A DNA stretch of 64,000 nucleotides from contig NZ_FOLC01000002.1 in NCBI RefSeq assembly GCF_900112135.1, positions 268,631 to 332,630 on the forward strand. Reading direction: 5' to 3'. The notes under the pieces are model-generated. The model did not search any database. It was not told where the DNA came from and saw nothing but the letters and a program-made list of their open reading frames with translations. Numbering within the stretch: position 1 is the stretch's first letter; every line of letters begins with the position of its first letter. This document shows positions 8,686 through 17,331 of this stretch, one piece after another. The translations under genes and the position numbers were made by a program. This DNA comes from Collimonas sp. OK412 (lineage in GTDB: Bacteria; Pseudomonadota; Gammaproteobacteria; Burkholderiales; Burkholderiaceae_D).

Positions 8686-9498
8686 ATGAATGAGGTGGCC
8701 ATCATGATGAGACGAATCTATGCATGTGTACTGCTGCTGCTTTTGCTGGCCTTCGCCAGCAATTCCGCCAGTGCGGCCGATACGCCGATCGGCGCCGGCG
8801 ACAGCTTGAAGATCTCGGTGTTCGGCAACCCGGACCTGAGCCTTGAAACCAAGGTCGGCGACGCCGGCAACATTACGTTTCCGCTGATAGGCGCGGTCAG
8901 CATCGGCGGTCTGTCGACTGCGGAAGCGGAGAAAAAAATCTCCGACATGCTGACCGGCGGCGGTTTCCTGCGCAAGGCGGAGGTCAATGTCACAGTCACT
9001 GAACTGCAGAGCCAGCAGGTGTCGGTGCTCGGCCAGGTGCTGCATCCGGGCCGCTACCCGATCGCCGGCAAGCGCAGCGTGACCGACATGCTGGCGATGG
9101 CCGGCGGCGTCGGCCCGGAAGGCGGCGATACCGCCGTGGTGATCCGCACCCGCAACGGCAAGAGCAGCAAGCAGGTGGTCAACCTGCAGGACATGATCCA
9201 GGCCGCGGACATGAAATCGAACCTCGACCTGGTCAACGGCGACATGATCTACGTCGACCGTGCTCCCAAGTTCTATATCTACGGCGAAGTGCAGCATCCC
9301 GGCGGCTACCGGCTGGAACGCAACATGACCATAGCTCAGGCCCTGTCGATAGGCGGCGGACTGACGCCGCGCGGCACCGAACGCGGAGTGCGCATCAAGC
9401 GCCGCGACAGCCATGGCAATTCCGTGATGATAGACGCCAATCGCGACGAGATATTGCAGACGGACGACGTCGTGTATGTGAAAGAGAGCCTGTTTTGA
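8686..9498 (+). CDS. epsE: Polysaccharide export protein EpsE (Wza/GumB-like)
   Basis: The protein has 270 residues with a cleavable signal peptide (LLLLLLAFASNSASA). It is followed by the polysaccharide-export domain (IGAGDSLKISVFGNPDLS, then GNITFPLIGAVSIGGLST) and two SLBB segments (VSVLGQVLHPGRYPI and FYIYGEVQHPGGYRLERN). No lipobox cysteine is present, unlike Wza. The family forms the periplasmic and outer-membrane conduit for the polymer. GGAAGGAATAATAA precedes the ATG. It is followed by the EpsF chain-length protein, the usual order in these clusters. Confidence 0.92.
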   Translation: MNEVAIMMRRIYACVLLLLLLAFASNSASAADTPIGAGDSLKISVFGNPDLSLETKVGDAGNITFPLIGAVSIGGLSTAEAEKKISDMLTGGGFLRKAEVNVTVTELQSQQVSVLGQVLHPGRYPIAGKRSVTDMLAMAGGVGPEGGDTAVVIRTRNGKSSKQVVNLQDMIQAADMKSNLDLVNGDMIYVDRAPKFYIYGEVQHPGGYRLERNMTIAQALSIGGGLTPRGTERGVRIKRRDSHGNSVMIDANRDEILQTDDVVYVKESLF

Positions 9499-9541
9499 AC
9501 CAAGTGCCGCCATTTACCTGCCGCACTAGAGAGGAGCTTCC

Positions 9542-10933
9542 ATGACTTTCCCACAGCTTCTGAGCATCCTGCGCGCGCGCTACGGGGTGATCCTGCTGAC
9601 CTTGGTGATTGCGGTGGCGGCTACCGCCGCGGTCACTTTCAACTTGCCCAGGATTTATCGCACCTCGACCACGCTGCTGCTCAATTACAAGGGTACGGAT
9701 CCGGTGTCCGGCCAGGTGCTGCCGGCGCAGCTGGTGTCCGGCTACATCGCTACCCAGGTCGATCTCGTCGGCAGCAGAGGAGTGGCGCTGAAGGCGGTCG
9801 ACATGCTGGGGCTGGCCGACAATCCGGTCACCCGGCAGCGTTTCCGGCAAGCGACGAACGGCAAGGGCTCGATCCGCGAGTGGCTGGCGGATTCCTTGCA
9901 AAAGATGGTGGATGTGGCGCCTTCGCGCGAAAGCAGCATGATAGAAATCACCGCCAAAGGCAGCGATCCGGCATTCACGGCGCAGGCGGCGAACGGCATC
10001 GCGGCGGCTTACCAGCAGCTCAACCTGCAGATCAAGGTCGAGCCTTTACGGCAGGCGTCCAAATATTTCACCCAGCAGACCACGGCCTTGCGCGCCGAAC
10101 TTGAGCAAGCCCAGGAAAAAATGTCGCGCTACCAGCAGGAACACGGCCTGGTCAGCGCCGACAGCCGCGTGGATGTCGAGACCACGCGCCTCAACGAACT
10201 CTCCAGCCAGCTGGTGCTGGCGCAAGGACAGGGAGCAGAAGCTTCGTCGCGCGGCAGCCAGGCGATGGGCAGCGGCGGCCGTGATTCGCCGGACGTGATT
10301 TCGAACGTGCTGGTGCAGAACCTGAAAGCGTCGCTGGCGGCGGCAGAAGGGAAATTCGCCTTGCTGTCGCAGAACCTGGACCGCAACCACCCGCAGTACC
10401 AGGCCGCCAAGGCGGAAGTCGACCAGCTGCGCTCTGAACTCAACAGCAGCATCAGCGCCACCAATGCCGGCGCCGCCAACAACGCTCGCATCCAACGCCA
10501 GCGCGCAGGCGAAATCCGCGCCGCGCTGACGGCGCAGACCGCCAAGGTGCTGCAGCTCAACCGCGCCCGCGACGAACTGTCGGTGCTGGCCAAGGATGTC
10601 GAAAGCGCGCAGCACGCTTACGATGCCGCCGCCCAGCGCCTGAACCAGACCGAACTGGAAGGCCGGTCGAACCAGTCCGACGTCTCCGTGCTGAGTCCGG
10701 CCACGGTGCCGGCCCGCCCGTTCAGCCCGAATATCCCGCTCAACATGGTGCTGTCGCTGCTGTTCGGCAGCATGCTGGGGCTGGCCTTGGCAGTGCTGGC
10801 CGAGCTGGCGAACCGGCGCATCAGGACCGGCAATGACCTCATCAGCGTGCTGGATGCGCCGATGCTGGGCACCATCGTGTGGCAGAAGCCGGCGCGCAGG
10901 CTTGCATTCCCCCATCTGTTTTTATCGCGATGA
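9542..10933 (+). CDS. epsF: Chain length determinant protein EpsF (Wzz/GumC-like)
   Basis: The protein has 463 residues. There is an N-terminal membrane helix (YGVILLTLVIAVAATAAVTF), a Wzz domain, a long helical coiled-coil region around residues 165-360 rich in Glu, Gln and Lys, and a second membrane helix near the C-terminus after the proline-rich PARPFSPNIPLN. This is the architecture of polysaccharide co-polymerases, which set polymer length together with a Wzy polymerase and a BY-kinase. It lacks the kinase domain, supplied by the next gene. Good ribosome site GAGAGGAG upstream. Confidence 0.92.
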   Translation: MTFPQLLSILRARYGVILLTLVIAVAATAAVTFNLPRIYRTSTTLLLNYKGTDPVSGQVLPAQLVSGYIATQVDLVGSRGVALKAVDMLGLADNPVTRQRFRQATNGKGSIREWLADSLQKMVDVAPSRESSMIEITAKGSDPAFTAQAANGIAAAYQQLNLQIKVEPLRQASKYFTQQTTALRAELEQAQEKMSRYQQEHGLVSADSRVDVETTRLNELSSQLVLAQGQGAEASSRGSQAMGSGGRDSPDVISNVLVQNLKASLAAAEGKFALLSQNLDRNHPQYQAAKAEVDQLRSELNSSISATNAGAANNARIQRQRAGEIRAALTAQTAKVLQLNRARDELSVLAKDVESAQHAYDAAAQRLNQTELEGRSNQSDVSVLSPATVPARPFSPNIPLNMVLSLLFGSMLGLALAVLAELANRRIRTGNDLISVLDAPMLGTIVWQKPARRLAFPHLFLSR

Positions 10934-10960
10934 TCGCGCCAACCGGAAAGGTGAAACAAC

Positions 10961-11845
10961 ATGAACAAACCGGTCAGTCCTCTTTTCAGCGACACGTTTT
11001 ATAGCGACTCGGCGCCGCGCAAGGACAGTAACATCGGCCGTATGCTGGTCGAGCAAGGCAAGCTTACGCAGGAGCAGGCGGAACGCGTGCGGCGCCTGCA
11101 GCAGGAGCAGGGCTTGCGTTTCGGCGAAGCGGCGCAGCGGCTGGGCCTGGTCAGCGAGCTGGATATCCAGCAGGTGCTGTCGCGGCAGTTTGACTATCCT
11201 TACCAGGAAAACCAGGGAAATTACCCGGCGGCGCTGGTCGCCGCCTATCAGCCCTTCAGCGCGGAAGTCGAAATGCTGCGCTCGGTGCGCAGCCAGCTGA
11301 TGCTGCGCTGGTTTACCGCCTCGCGCAAGACGCTCGCCATCGCCAGCGTGAACGCCGGCGACGGCACCAGCCTGATGACTGCCAACCTGGCCATCGTATT
11401 TTCGCAGCTGGGCTTGCAAACCCTGCTGGTGGACGCCAACCTGCGCAATCCGCGCCAGCAGCGGATATTCAACCTGGCTGCCGGGCACGGGCTGGCCGAT
11501 GTGCTGGCCGGGCGCGCCGGCCTGGAGCCTCTCGCCGTTGCCGAATCGTTCGCAGACCTGTCGCTGTTGCCGGCGGGTTCGCCGGTGCCCAATCCGCAGG
11601 AACTGATCAACCGTTCCAGCTTCAACGCCTTGAACCAGACTTTGCGCAGCCGCTTCGACGTCATCCTGTACGACACCCCGGCCTGCTCCAGCGCGGCTGA
11701 CGTCCTCACCATCGCGGCCCGCGCCGGCGGTGTGCTGCTGGTGGTGCGCAAAGACCACACCCGGGTGGCTGACCTCACCGCTTTCAGCGACCAGCTGCGC
11801 CGCAGCGGTACGGAAGTGGTCGGTTCGGTGCTGGTGAGTTTCTGA
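10961..11845 (+). CDS. epsG: EpsG-type chain-length tyrosine kinase homologue with altered Walker A
   Basis: The protein has 294 residues. The N-terminal ~80 residues resemble an MshEN/GspE-N domain (IGRMLVEQGKLTQEQAERV and LVSELDIQQVLSRQF). The rest is the BY-kinase ATPase fold, with VDANLRNPRQQ as Walker A-prime and VILYDTP as Walker B. The Walker A region reads NAGDGTSLMTANLA (131-144), so the usual lysine of G-x-G-K-S/T is Thr136. No tyrosine-rich C-terminal tail is present. It normally partners EpsF in controlling polymerisation. Whether it binds or hydrolyses ATP with this P-loop is open. Confidence 0.87.
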   Translation: MNKPVSPLFSDTFYSDSAPRKDSNIGRMLVEQGKLTQEQAERVRRLQQEQGLRFGEAAQRLGLVSELDIQQVLSRQFDYPYQENQGNYPAALVAAYQPFSAEVEMLRSVRSQLMLRWFTASRKTLAIASVNAGDGTSLMTANLAIVFSQLGLQTLLVDANLRNPRQQRIFNLAAGHGLADVLAGRAGLEPLAVAESFADLSLLPAGSPVPNPQELINRSSFNALNQTLRSRFDVILYDTPACSSAADVLTIAARAGGVLLVVRKDHTRVADLTAFSDQLRRSGTEVVGSVLVSF

Positions 11846-11862
11846 TAAAGGACATCGATCGC

Positions 11863-13158
11863 ATGCAGAGTTTCGCAAACATCAGGGATTTCATTTTTCC
11901 GCGTTCGGCCGGCGTATCCGTCCCGGCGGAACGGATGACGTCCTGGATACTCATGGCCGCGCTGCTGTACCAGGCAGTCTTGTGTGCGGTGCATACCAAC
12001 GTCCATGCCATATCCACCGCGGGCGTGATGTTTTCGGAATTTGTCATCTACCTGTTATGCATGGTGGTGCTGAGCAAGAACATCCGGCTGGAACTGGTCG
12101 CCGTCGCGGCGCTGGCTGCCGCTTACCTGTTCCTGCTGGCGATCATGCGCAACCAGCTGGACCCGAAAGGATTCCGGGATGTGATGATTCCCATCCTGTT
12201 CTACGGGATCGGGCGCCAGATCGGCGACGCCAGGTATGCCGACCGCCTGCTCAAGCTGGCGGTGCTGCTGGTGCTGGCTTTCGGTTTCCTCGAATGGTTT
12301 TTCCTCGATATTTATTCGCGCATCTTCAACATCTTTTCCTATTACGTTAACCAGGGCGGACTGGCCGCCGGCTCCAACTGGGCAAAAGACAGCGTGCTCG
12401 GCCTGAACGGCATCCGGCCCGAAGGGATAGGGCGCACCATCCTGCCGGCGCTGCTTGGCAGCCACCGCATATCGTCGATATTCCTGGAGCCGGTTTCGCT
12501 CGGCAATTTTGCGGTGATCATTGCGGCCTGGGGCTTGTCGAAGCGGCGCGAGGAGTTCAAGGACACCATTTTCTTCCTGCTGGCCGCCGCCCTCATGATT
12601 GTCATGAGCGATTCGCGCTACGGCATGATCACGGTCGCCGCACTGATCGTGCTGCGCTGTTCGCCGCTGGGCAAGAGCGGCAACGCCTGGCCGATCGTGC
12701 TGCCGTTGCTGAGCGCGCTGATGCTGCTGCTGATCGGGGCGTTCTTCGACGGCAGGTACAGCGACAGTTTCCTTGGCCGGCTGTACGTCAGCGGCCGCAC
12801 GCTGCTGGACCTGAATATCGGCATGCTGGTGGGTCTCGACGGCTACAACACCAATTTCGGCGACATGGGATACCCATCGTTGCTGACGCGGCTCGGCCTG
12901 CCGCTGTGTGTCCTGCTATGGGTGCCGTTATGGATGCTGAAAATGGAAGACGAGCGGGGCAACCGCTTCCGTATCTATATCACGCTGTATATCTCGCTGA
13001 TCCTGTGTGTCAGCGGCACTTCGCTGTTCGCGCTGAAAACCGCCGGCATCCTCTGGTTCCTGGTCGGGTGCGCCGCGGGCAAGGCGGCCGATCCGGCGCC
13101 TGCCGGTGCCGCAGCACGGCCATCGCCTAAAACAAAGGAGCAAAACAATGCCTATTAA
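11863..13158 (+). CDS. Polytopic membrane protein, putative repeat-unit polymerase (Wzy/GumE-like)
   Basis: The protein has 431 residues with about ten predicted membrane helices and a large periplasmic-type loop near residues 155-205. There is no clear catalytic motif, as is usual for Wzy and O-antigen-ligase-like proteins. Size and position next to the chain-length proteins and before the first glycosyltransferase suggest the polymerase, comparable with GumE in the xanthan locus. It overlaps the next gene by 11 bases. Assignment is by topology and context, not by a diagnostic motif. Confidence 0.68.
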   Translation: MQSFANIRDFIFPRSAGVSVPAERMTSWILMAALLYQAVLCAVHTNVHAISTAGVMFSEFVIYLLCMVVLSKNIRLELVAVAALAAAYLFLLAIMRNQLDPKGFRDVMIPILFYGIGRQIGDARYADRLLKLAVLLVLAFGFLEWFFLDIYSRIFNIFSYYVNQGGLAAGSNWAKDSVLGLNGIRPEGIGRTILPALLGSHRISSIFLEPVSLGNFAVIIAAWGLSKRREEFKDTIFFLLAAALMIVMSDSRYGMITVAALIVLRCSPLGKSGNAWPIVLPLLSALMLLLIGAFFDGRYSDSFLGRLYVSGRTLLDLNIGMLVGLDGYNTNFGDMGYPSLLTRLGLPLCVLLWVPLWMLKMEDERGNRFRIYITLYISLILCVSGTSLFALKTAGILWFLVGCAAGKAADPAPAGAAARPSPKTKEQNNAY

Positions 13159-14269
13159 AGTCACGCACATCGTGCGCCAGTATTCCCCTTCGATCGGCGG
13201 CATGGAAGACGTGGTGCAGAATATCGCCAGGCAGCAGCGCGAGCATCATGGCCAGCTGCCGAAGGTGGTTACGCTCAACCGCCTGTTCAGGAACTCGGCC
13301 GAATTCCTCGGCGCCGAAGCCATGGTCAACGGCGTCGCCGTGGTGCGCCTGCCGTTCCGCGGCAGCAGCCGGTATCCGCTCTGTCCAAGCGTGCTGGAGC
13401 ATGTGGCGGACGCCGATGTCATCCATGTGCACGGCATCGATTTCTTTTTCGATTACCTGGCGCTGACCCGTCCCTTGCACCGGCGGCCGCTGGTGGCGTC
13501 GACCCATGGCGGCTTTTTCCACACCAGGTTCGCGTCGGGGCTGAAGAAAGTCTATTTCAACACGGTCACGCGCGCCTCGTCCATGGCCTACGACAAGATC
13601 ATCGCCACCAGCGACAACGACGGCGACATGTTTGCCGGCATCGTCAAGCCGCCCAAGCTGGCGGTGATTGAAAACGGCGTCAACGTCGAGAAATACAGCG
13701 GCCAGTCGGCGCTCGCGCCGACCCGGACCTTGATCTATTTCGGCCGCTGGTCGATCAATAAAGGCTTGCTCGAAACGCTGGCCTTGTTCCAGCAGCTTGC
13801 GCGGCGCCAGCCGGGATGGAAGCTGATCATCGCCGGTCGCGAATATGACCATAGCGCCGAGGAACTGCGCGCATGGGCAAGCCAGCAACAGCTGGCGGAT
13901 GCGGTGCAGATCGTGGCCAATCCTTCCGACCAGGAGCTGGCGGCGCTGATTGCGCAATCCAGCTACTTCATCTGCCTGTCGCGCCATGAAGGTTTCGGCA
14001 TCGCCCCGATTGAAGCGATGAGCGCCGGCTTGACGCCGGTCTTGAGCGACATCCCGCCATTCCGCAACCTGCTTGAACAATCGGGAGCAGGGCTGCTGCT
14101 GTCGGCGCCGACCGAGGAACAGAACATAGCGAGCCTGCTGATGCTGCATCAAGAAATGCAGGCTGATTATGCACAGCGGCGCGCGCAGATGCAGCAGTTC
14201 GTGGAGCGTTACGACTGGCGGCGCATCGCGGAAAAATATATCGATGTATACAAGGAGCTGGTGCGTTGA
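13148..14269 (+). CDS. GT4 glycosyltransferase, GumH/AceC-like alpha-mannosyltransferase
   Basis: The protein has 373 residues with the GT-B fold. The N-terminus (VTHIVRQYSPSIGGMEDVVQ) and the blocks SSRYPLCPSVLEHV, HVHGIDFFFDYLALTRPLH, STHGGFFHTRFAS and ENGVNVEKY closely resemble what I know of Xanthomonas GumH. GumH adds alpha-1,3-mannose from GDP-mannose to cellobiosyl-PP-lipid. The EX7E nucleotide-binding motif is HEGFGIAPIEAMSAG around residue 280. The start at 13148 has AAGGAG at normal spacing. The GDP-mannose genes in the same operon support this donor. Confidence 0.86.
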   Translation: MPIKVTHIVRQYSPSIGGMEDVVQNIARQQREHHGQLPKVVTLNRLFRNSAEFLGAEAMVNGVAVVRLPFRGSSRYPLCPSVLEHVADADVIHVHGIDFFFDYLALTRPLHRRPLVASTHGGFFHTRFASGLKKVYFNTVTRASSMAYDKIIATSDNDGDMFAGIVKPPKLAVIENGVNVEKYSGQSALAPTRTLIYFGRWSINKGLLETLALFQQLARRQPGWKLIIAGREYDHSAEELRAWASQQQLADAVQIVANPSDQELAALIAQSSYFICLSRHEGFGIAPIEAMSAGLTPVLSDIPPFRNLLEQSGAGLLLSAPTEEQNIASLLMLHQEMQADYAQRRAQMQQFVERYDWRRIAEKYIDVYKELVR

Positions 14270-14299
14270 GGCGGCAGCCCAAAGCACCTGGTGCAATCC

Positions 14300-15382
14300 A
14301 TGGATAGAGAAAAAATCGATGCCATCACCGGATTACGCGGACTGGCGGCGCTGCTGGTGGTGTACGGCCATGCGCTCGACTGGTTTGCCCTGCCTTGGAA
14401 AAACCACCTTTTCGGCGAAGTCGGCGTGACGGTGTTCTTTTCCTTGAGCGGCTTCCTCATGGCCTATCTTTATCTCGGGAAGCGGTTTTCAGCGATCAAT
14501 GTGGTCGATTATGCGGTTTCCCGTTTTTCCAGGATTGCGCCGGCCTACCTTGTGATTGTCCTGGTTTCCTTTTTCATCTACGTCAATATCGATCCGAATT
14601 TTGTCTATGGGATATCAGGGAAGAATATCCTGCGCCACCTTCTTTTCTCGGGCAATGCGTCGGTATTCTGGAGCATCACGCCCGAAGTGGAGTTCTATTT
14701 CCTGTTCGTGCTGGCCTGGGCCGCGAGCAGCCGCTACCTGATCCGCTCCGATGTCGCCGGGCTGTTGTTCCTGGCGCTGGGCAGCATTGTTTTGCTGGCG
14801 TACCGGGATAGCTTTCCAGGCACCTTCGTCGGCTCGAAATTGCATTATTTCCTGTTCGGCATGATTGCCGGCGCGATGCGCTCGCATATCCAGGGCCGGG
14901 CGCAGGACCGGCGCTGGCTGGCCGTGGTGCATGCGGCATCGGTGGCCGCGATCGGATCGATTGTGGCGGGCTGGCTGGTTCTTCCATTCTCCGGCAACCA
15001 GGAGTTCTACAGCAGCATCCTGACCGCTGTTTTCGGCGCTTTCCTGGTATTCAGCCTGTCCTTTCCATCTGCCATCGGTAACGGTTTTTTCGCAAACAGG
15101 CTGATGGTTTTATGCGGTGAATGCAGTTTCTCGATCTACCTGCTGCATATGCCGGTCATTTATCTGGTGCGAAAAATCCATCCGGAGCCGTTTTCACTCT
15201 TCATCCTGCTTCCTTTTGCAGTCCTTGTCCTCTTGTTTTCGTGGCTTAACTACCGGCTGGTCGAAAAACCCGGCGCCCGTCTGATCAAATCCGCGGGCTC
15301 CTTATTCAAGCGGAAATTCCTTGCCGTGTTTCCGATGGCGGCTGGCAACCGGTCCATGCCTTTAGGAGGTGATACCCGATGA
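14300..15382 (+). CDS. Acyltransferase 3 family membrane protein (polysaccharide O-acylation)
   Basis: The protein has 360 residues and about ten membrane helices, with the acyltransferase-3 signature at the N-terminus (ITGLRGLAALLVVYGHALDW, including the conserved His) and FFSLSGFLMAYL in the second segment. The family O-acetylates or otherwise acylates surface glycans at the membrane. The start is uncertain: ATG at 14300 is preferred, and a GTG at 14291 is in frame. The following gene overlaps it by 4 bases, which suggests translational coupling to the GH5 enzyme. Confidence 0.87.
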   Translation: MDREKIDAITGLRGLAALLVVYGHALDWFALPWKNHLFGEVGVTVFFSLSGFLMAYLYLGKRFSAINVVDYAVSRFSRIAPAYLVIVLVSFFIYVNIDPNFVYGISGKNILRHLLFSGNASVFWSITPEVEFYFLFVLAWAASSRYLIRSDVAGLLFLALGSIVLLAYRDSFPGTFVGSKLHYFLFGMIAGAMRSHIQGRAQDRRWLAVVHAASVAAIGSIVAGWLVLPFSGNQEFYSSILTAVFGAFLVFSLSFPSAIGNGFFANRLMVLCGECSFSIYLLHMPVIYLVRKIHPEPFSLFILLPFAVLVLLFSWLNYRLVEKPGARLIKSAGSLFKRKFLAVFPMAAGNRSMPLGGDTR

Positions 15383-16392
15383 TCAAATTCCTGTTTTCCT
15401 CAGTAATCCTGGCCTGCGCCTTGTTTTGCCAGGCGGCGTCCGCCGGTTGCCTGGACGGCAAGCCGATGGCCGGCGTCAACCTGAGCGGGGCCGAGTTCGC
15501 GGCCGAGAAATTGCCTGGCAAGGTGTTTACGGACTATGTGTATCCGGACCTGGATGAAATGCGGCTGTTCCAGTCCATGGGCATGAACACCTTCCGCCTG
15601 CCGTTCCTGTGGGAGAGGGTGCAGCCGAAGCTGTTCGGCGAATTGGACCAGGCGGAACTGCAGAGGATCAAGGATAGCGTTGCGGCCGCCGGTTCGATCG
15701 GCGTGTGCATGATCCTCGATGTGCACAACTATGGCCAATACCGCGGCAAGCCTATCGGTTCGCCGGAAGTGCCGCGCGCCGCACTGGTCGATCTCTGGCA
15801 GCGCCTGCTGGCCAGCTTCAAGGACCCGGCCAATGTCGCCTTCGGCCTGATGAACGAACCGGCCAAGCTGCCGACCGCGGAATGGGCGGCAACCGCGCAA
15901 GAGACGCTGAACGCCTTGCGCAGGAAAGGCTCGCGGCATCTGATCCTGGTTCCCGGCGGCGGCTGGAGCGGGGCGCATTCCTGGTATGCAAAAGACGGCG
16001 CCGTCTCGAACGCCGACGCCTTCCGTTTCTTTCACGACCCCGCCGATAACTACATGATCGAAGTCCACCAGTATGCCGATGCCAATTTTTCCGGCACCGG
16101 CAACGATTGCGTGGACCCGGCCCGCCTGAGCGCGATCATGGCCAACGTCGCCCTGTGGGCGACCTCGACCAGGCGTCGCCTGTTCCTTGGCGAATTCGGC
16201 GTGCCGGCCAACCAGCCGTGCCTGGCGGCCTTGACGGCGATGGTGGATGCCATCAAGGGCAACCCGGCCTGGGGCGGCTGGACCTACTGGGCCGCCGGGC
16301 AATGGCTGGGGACTTACCCATTCAGCCTGCAGCCCGACAGCAACGGCGAACGGCCGCAAGCGGCCATCCTGAAGAAGGGCATATCGCCTTAG
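15379..16392 (+). CDS. Secreted GH5 glycoside hydrolase (endo-beta-1,4-glucanase-like)
   Basis: The protein has 337 residues with a signal peptide (FLFSSVILACALFCQAASA). It shows GH5 landmarks: GMNTFRLPFLWERVQP, the LDVHNYGQY strand, acid/base Glu160 in GLMNEP, HQYAD, and nucleophile Glu272 in FLGEFGV. GH5 enzymes cut beta-1,4-glucans by a retaining mechanism. It has no carbohydrate-binding module. AGGAGGTGATACCCG before the ATG is an almost ideal ribosome site. Inside an exopolysaccharide operon it probably edits or releases the nascent polymer, which fits a beta-glucan backbone. Confidence 0.9.
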   Translation: MIKFLFSSVILACALFCQAASAGCLDGKPMAGVNLSGAEFAAEKLPGKVFTDYVYPDLDEMRLFQSMGMNTFRLPFLWERVQPKLFGELDQAELQRIKDSVAAAGSIGVCMILDVHNYGQYRGKPIGSPEVPRAALVDLWQRLLASFKDPANVAFGLMNEPAKLPTAEWAATAQETLNALRRKGSRHLILVPGGGWSGAHSWYAKDGAVSNADAFRFFHDPADNYMIEVHQYADANFSGTGNDCVDPARLSAIMANVALWATSTRRRLFLGEFGVPANQPCLAALTAMVDAIKGNPAWGGWTYWAAGQWLGTYPFSLQPDSNGERPQAAILKKGISP

Positions 16393-16450
16393 GACGAACG
16401 GCAGCCCGCTGGGACTGCCCGCTCGGAAACGAGATTGAAAAGGGAAACAA

Positions 16451-17287
16451 ATGAAATTTTCGCTGGTAATGGCTACGGTAGGGCGCGTTGACGAAGTTGC
16501 TCGTTTCCTGGAATCGCTGGACGCGCAAGACTACCGGAATTTTGAACTGATCGTGGTCGACCAGAACGGCGACGACAGGCTGGTGGCGCTGCTGGACCGG
16601 TATCGCCAGAAATTTCCGCTGCGGCATGTGCGTTCGGCTGCGCATGGCGCCTCACGCGCGCGCAATGCGGGCCTGGCCTTGGTGGATGGCGACGTGATCG
16701 CCTTTCCCGACGACGATTGCTGGTATCCGGCCGGCTTGCTGGAGAAGGTGGTGGCCGTGCTGGCCAGCCATCGGGAACTGGACGGCATTACCGGACGTTT
16801 CACCGACGGCGACGGCAAGGTCGAGGGACGCTGGCTGGAAAGCAGCGCGCTGCTGAACCGCTATAACGTCTGGCGCGGCGCGATTGAGTTCAGCATTTTC
16901 CTGCGCCGGCGCGTGGTCGATGCCGTCGGCGGCTTCGATGAAACGCTGGGAGTCGGCGCCGGCACGGTGTGGGGCGCCGCCGAAGGAACCGATTACCTGC
17001 TGCGCAGCCTGCGTCTCGGCTTCAAGCTGAAATTCCTGGCAGACATGACCTTGCATCACCCGGTAAAGACAGCGCATTTCGACGCCAGCGCCTGCCTTCG
17101 GCAAAAGAAATACGAAACCGGGATCGGCCGCGTGATGCGCATCAACGATTACCCGTTCTGGTATTTCCCCGTTACCTGCCTGCGGACCTGCGGCGGCATC
17201 GCGCTGGCGCTGGCCAGGGGCGATTTCCTCAAGGCGCGCTTTAAATACTTGAGCGTGCTGGCCCGCGTGCGCGGCTGGCGCGGCTAG
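16451..17287 (+). CDS. Family 2 glycosyltransferase
   Basis: The protein has 278 residues of the GT-A fold. It has FSLVMATVGRVDEVARFLESL at the N-terminus, ELIVVDQNGDD, the GASRARNAGLALVDGDVIAFPDDDCWY block with the DxD-type DDD near residue 82, and FDETLGVG. It likely adds one sugar to the lipid-linked repeat unit after the mannosyl residue, because the first three additions are covered by the GumD-, GumM- and GumH-like enzymes. The sugar cannot be told from sequence. Confidence 0.86.
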   Translation: MKFSLVMATVGRVDEVARFLESLDAQDYRNFELIVVDQNGDDRLVALLDRYRQKFPLRHVRSAAHGASRARNAGLALVDGDVIAFPDDDCWYPAGLLEKVVAVLASHRELDGITGRFTDGDGKVEGRWLESSALLNRYNVWRGAIEFSIFLRRRVVDAVGGFDETLGVGAGTVWGAAEGTDYLLRSLRLGFKLKFLADMTLHHPVKTAHFDASACLRQKKYETGIGRVMRINDYPFWYFPVTCLRTCGGIALALARGDFLKARFKYLSVLARVRGWRG

Positions 17288-17331
17288 CAAGTGGAGCAGA
17301 ACCCCATGCCTGGCCTGAGATTAGGAGTGCC

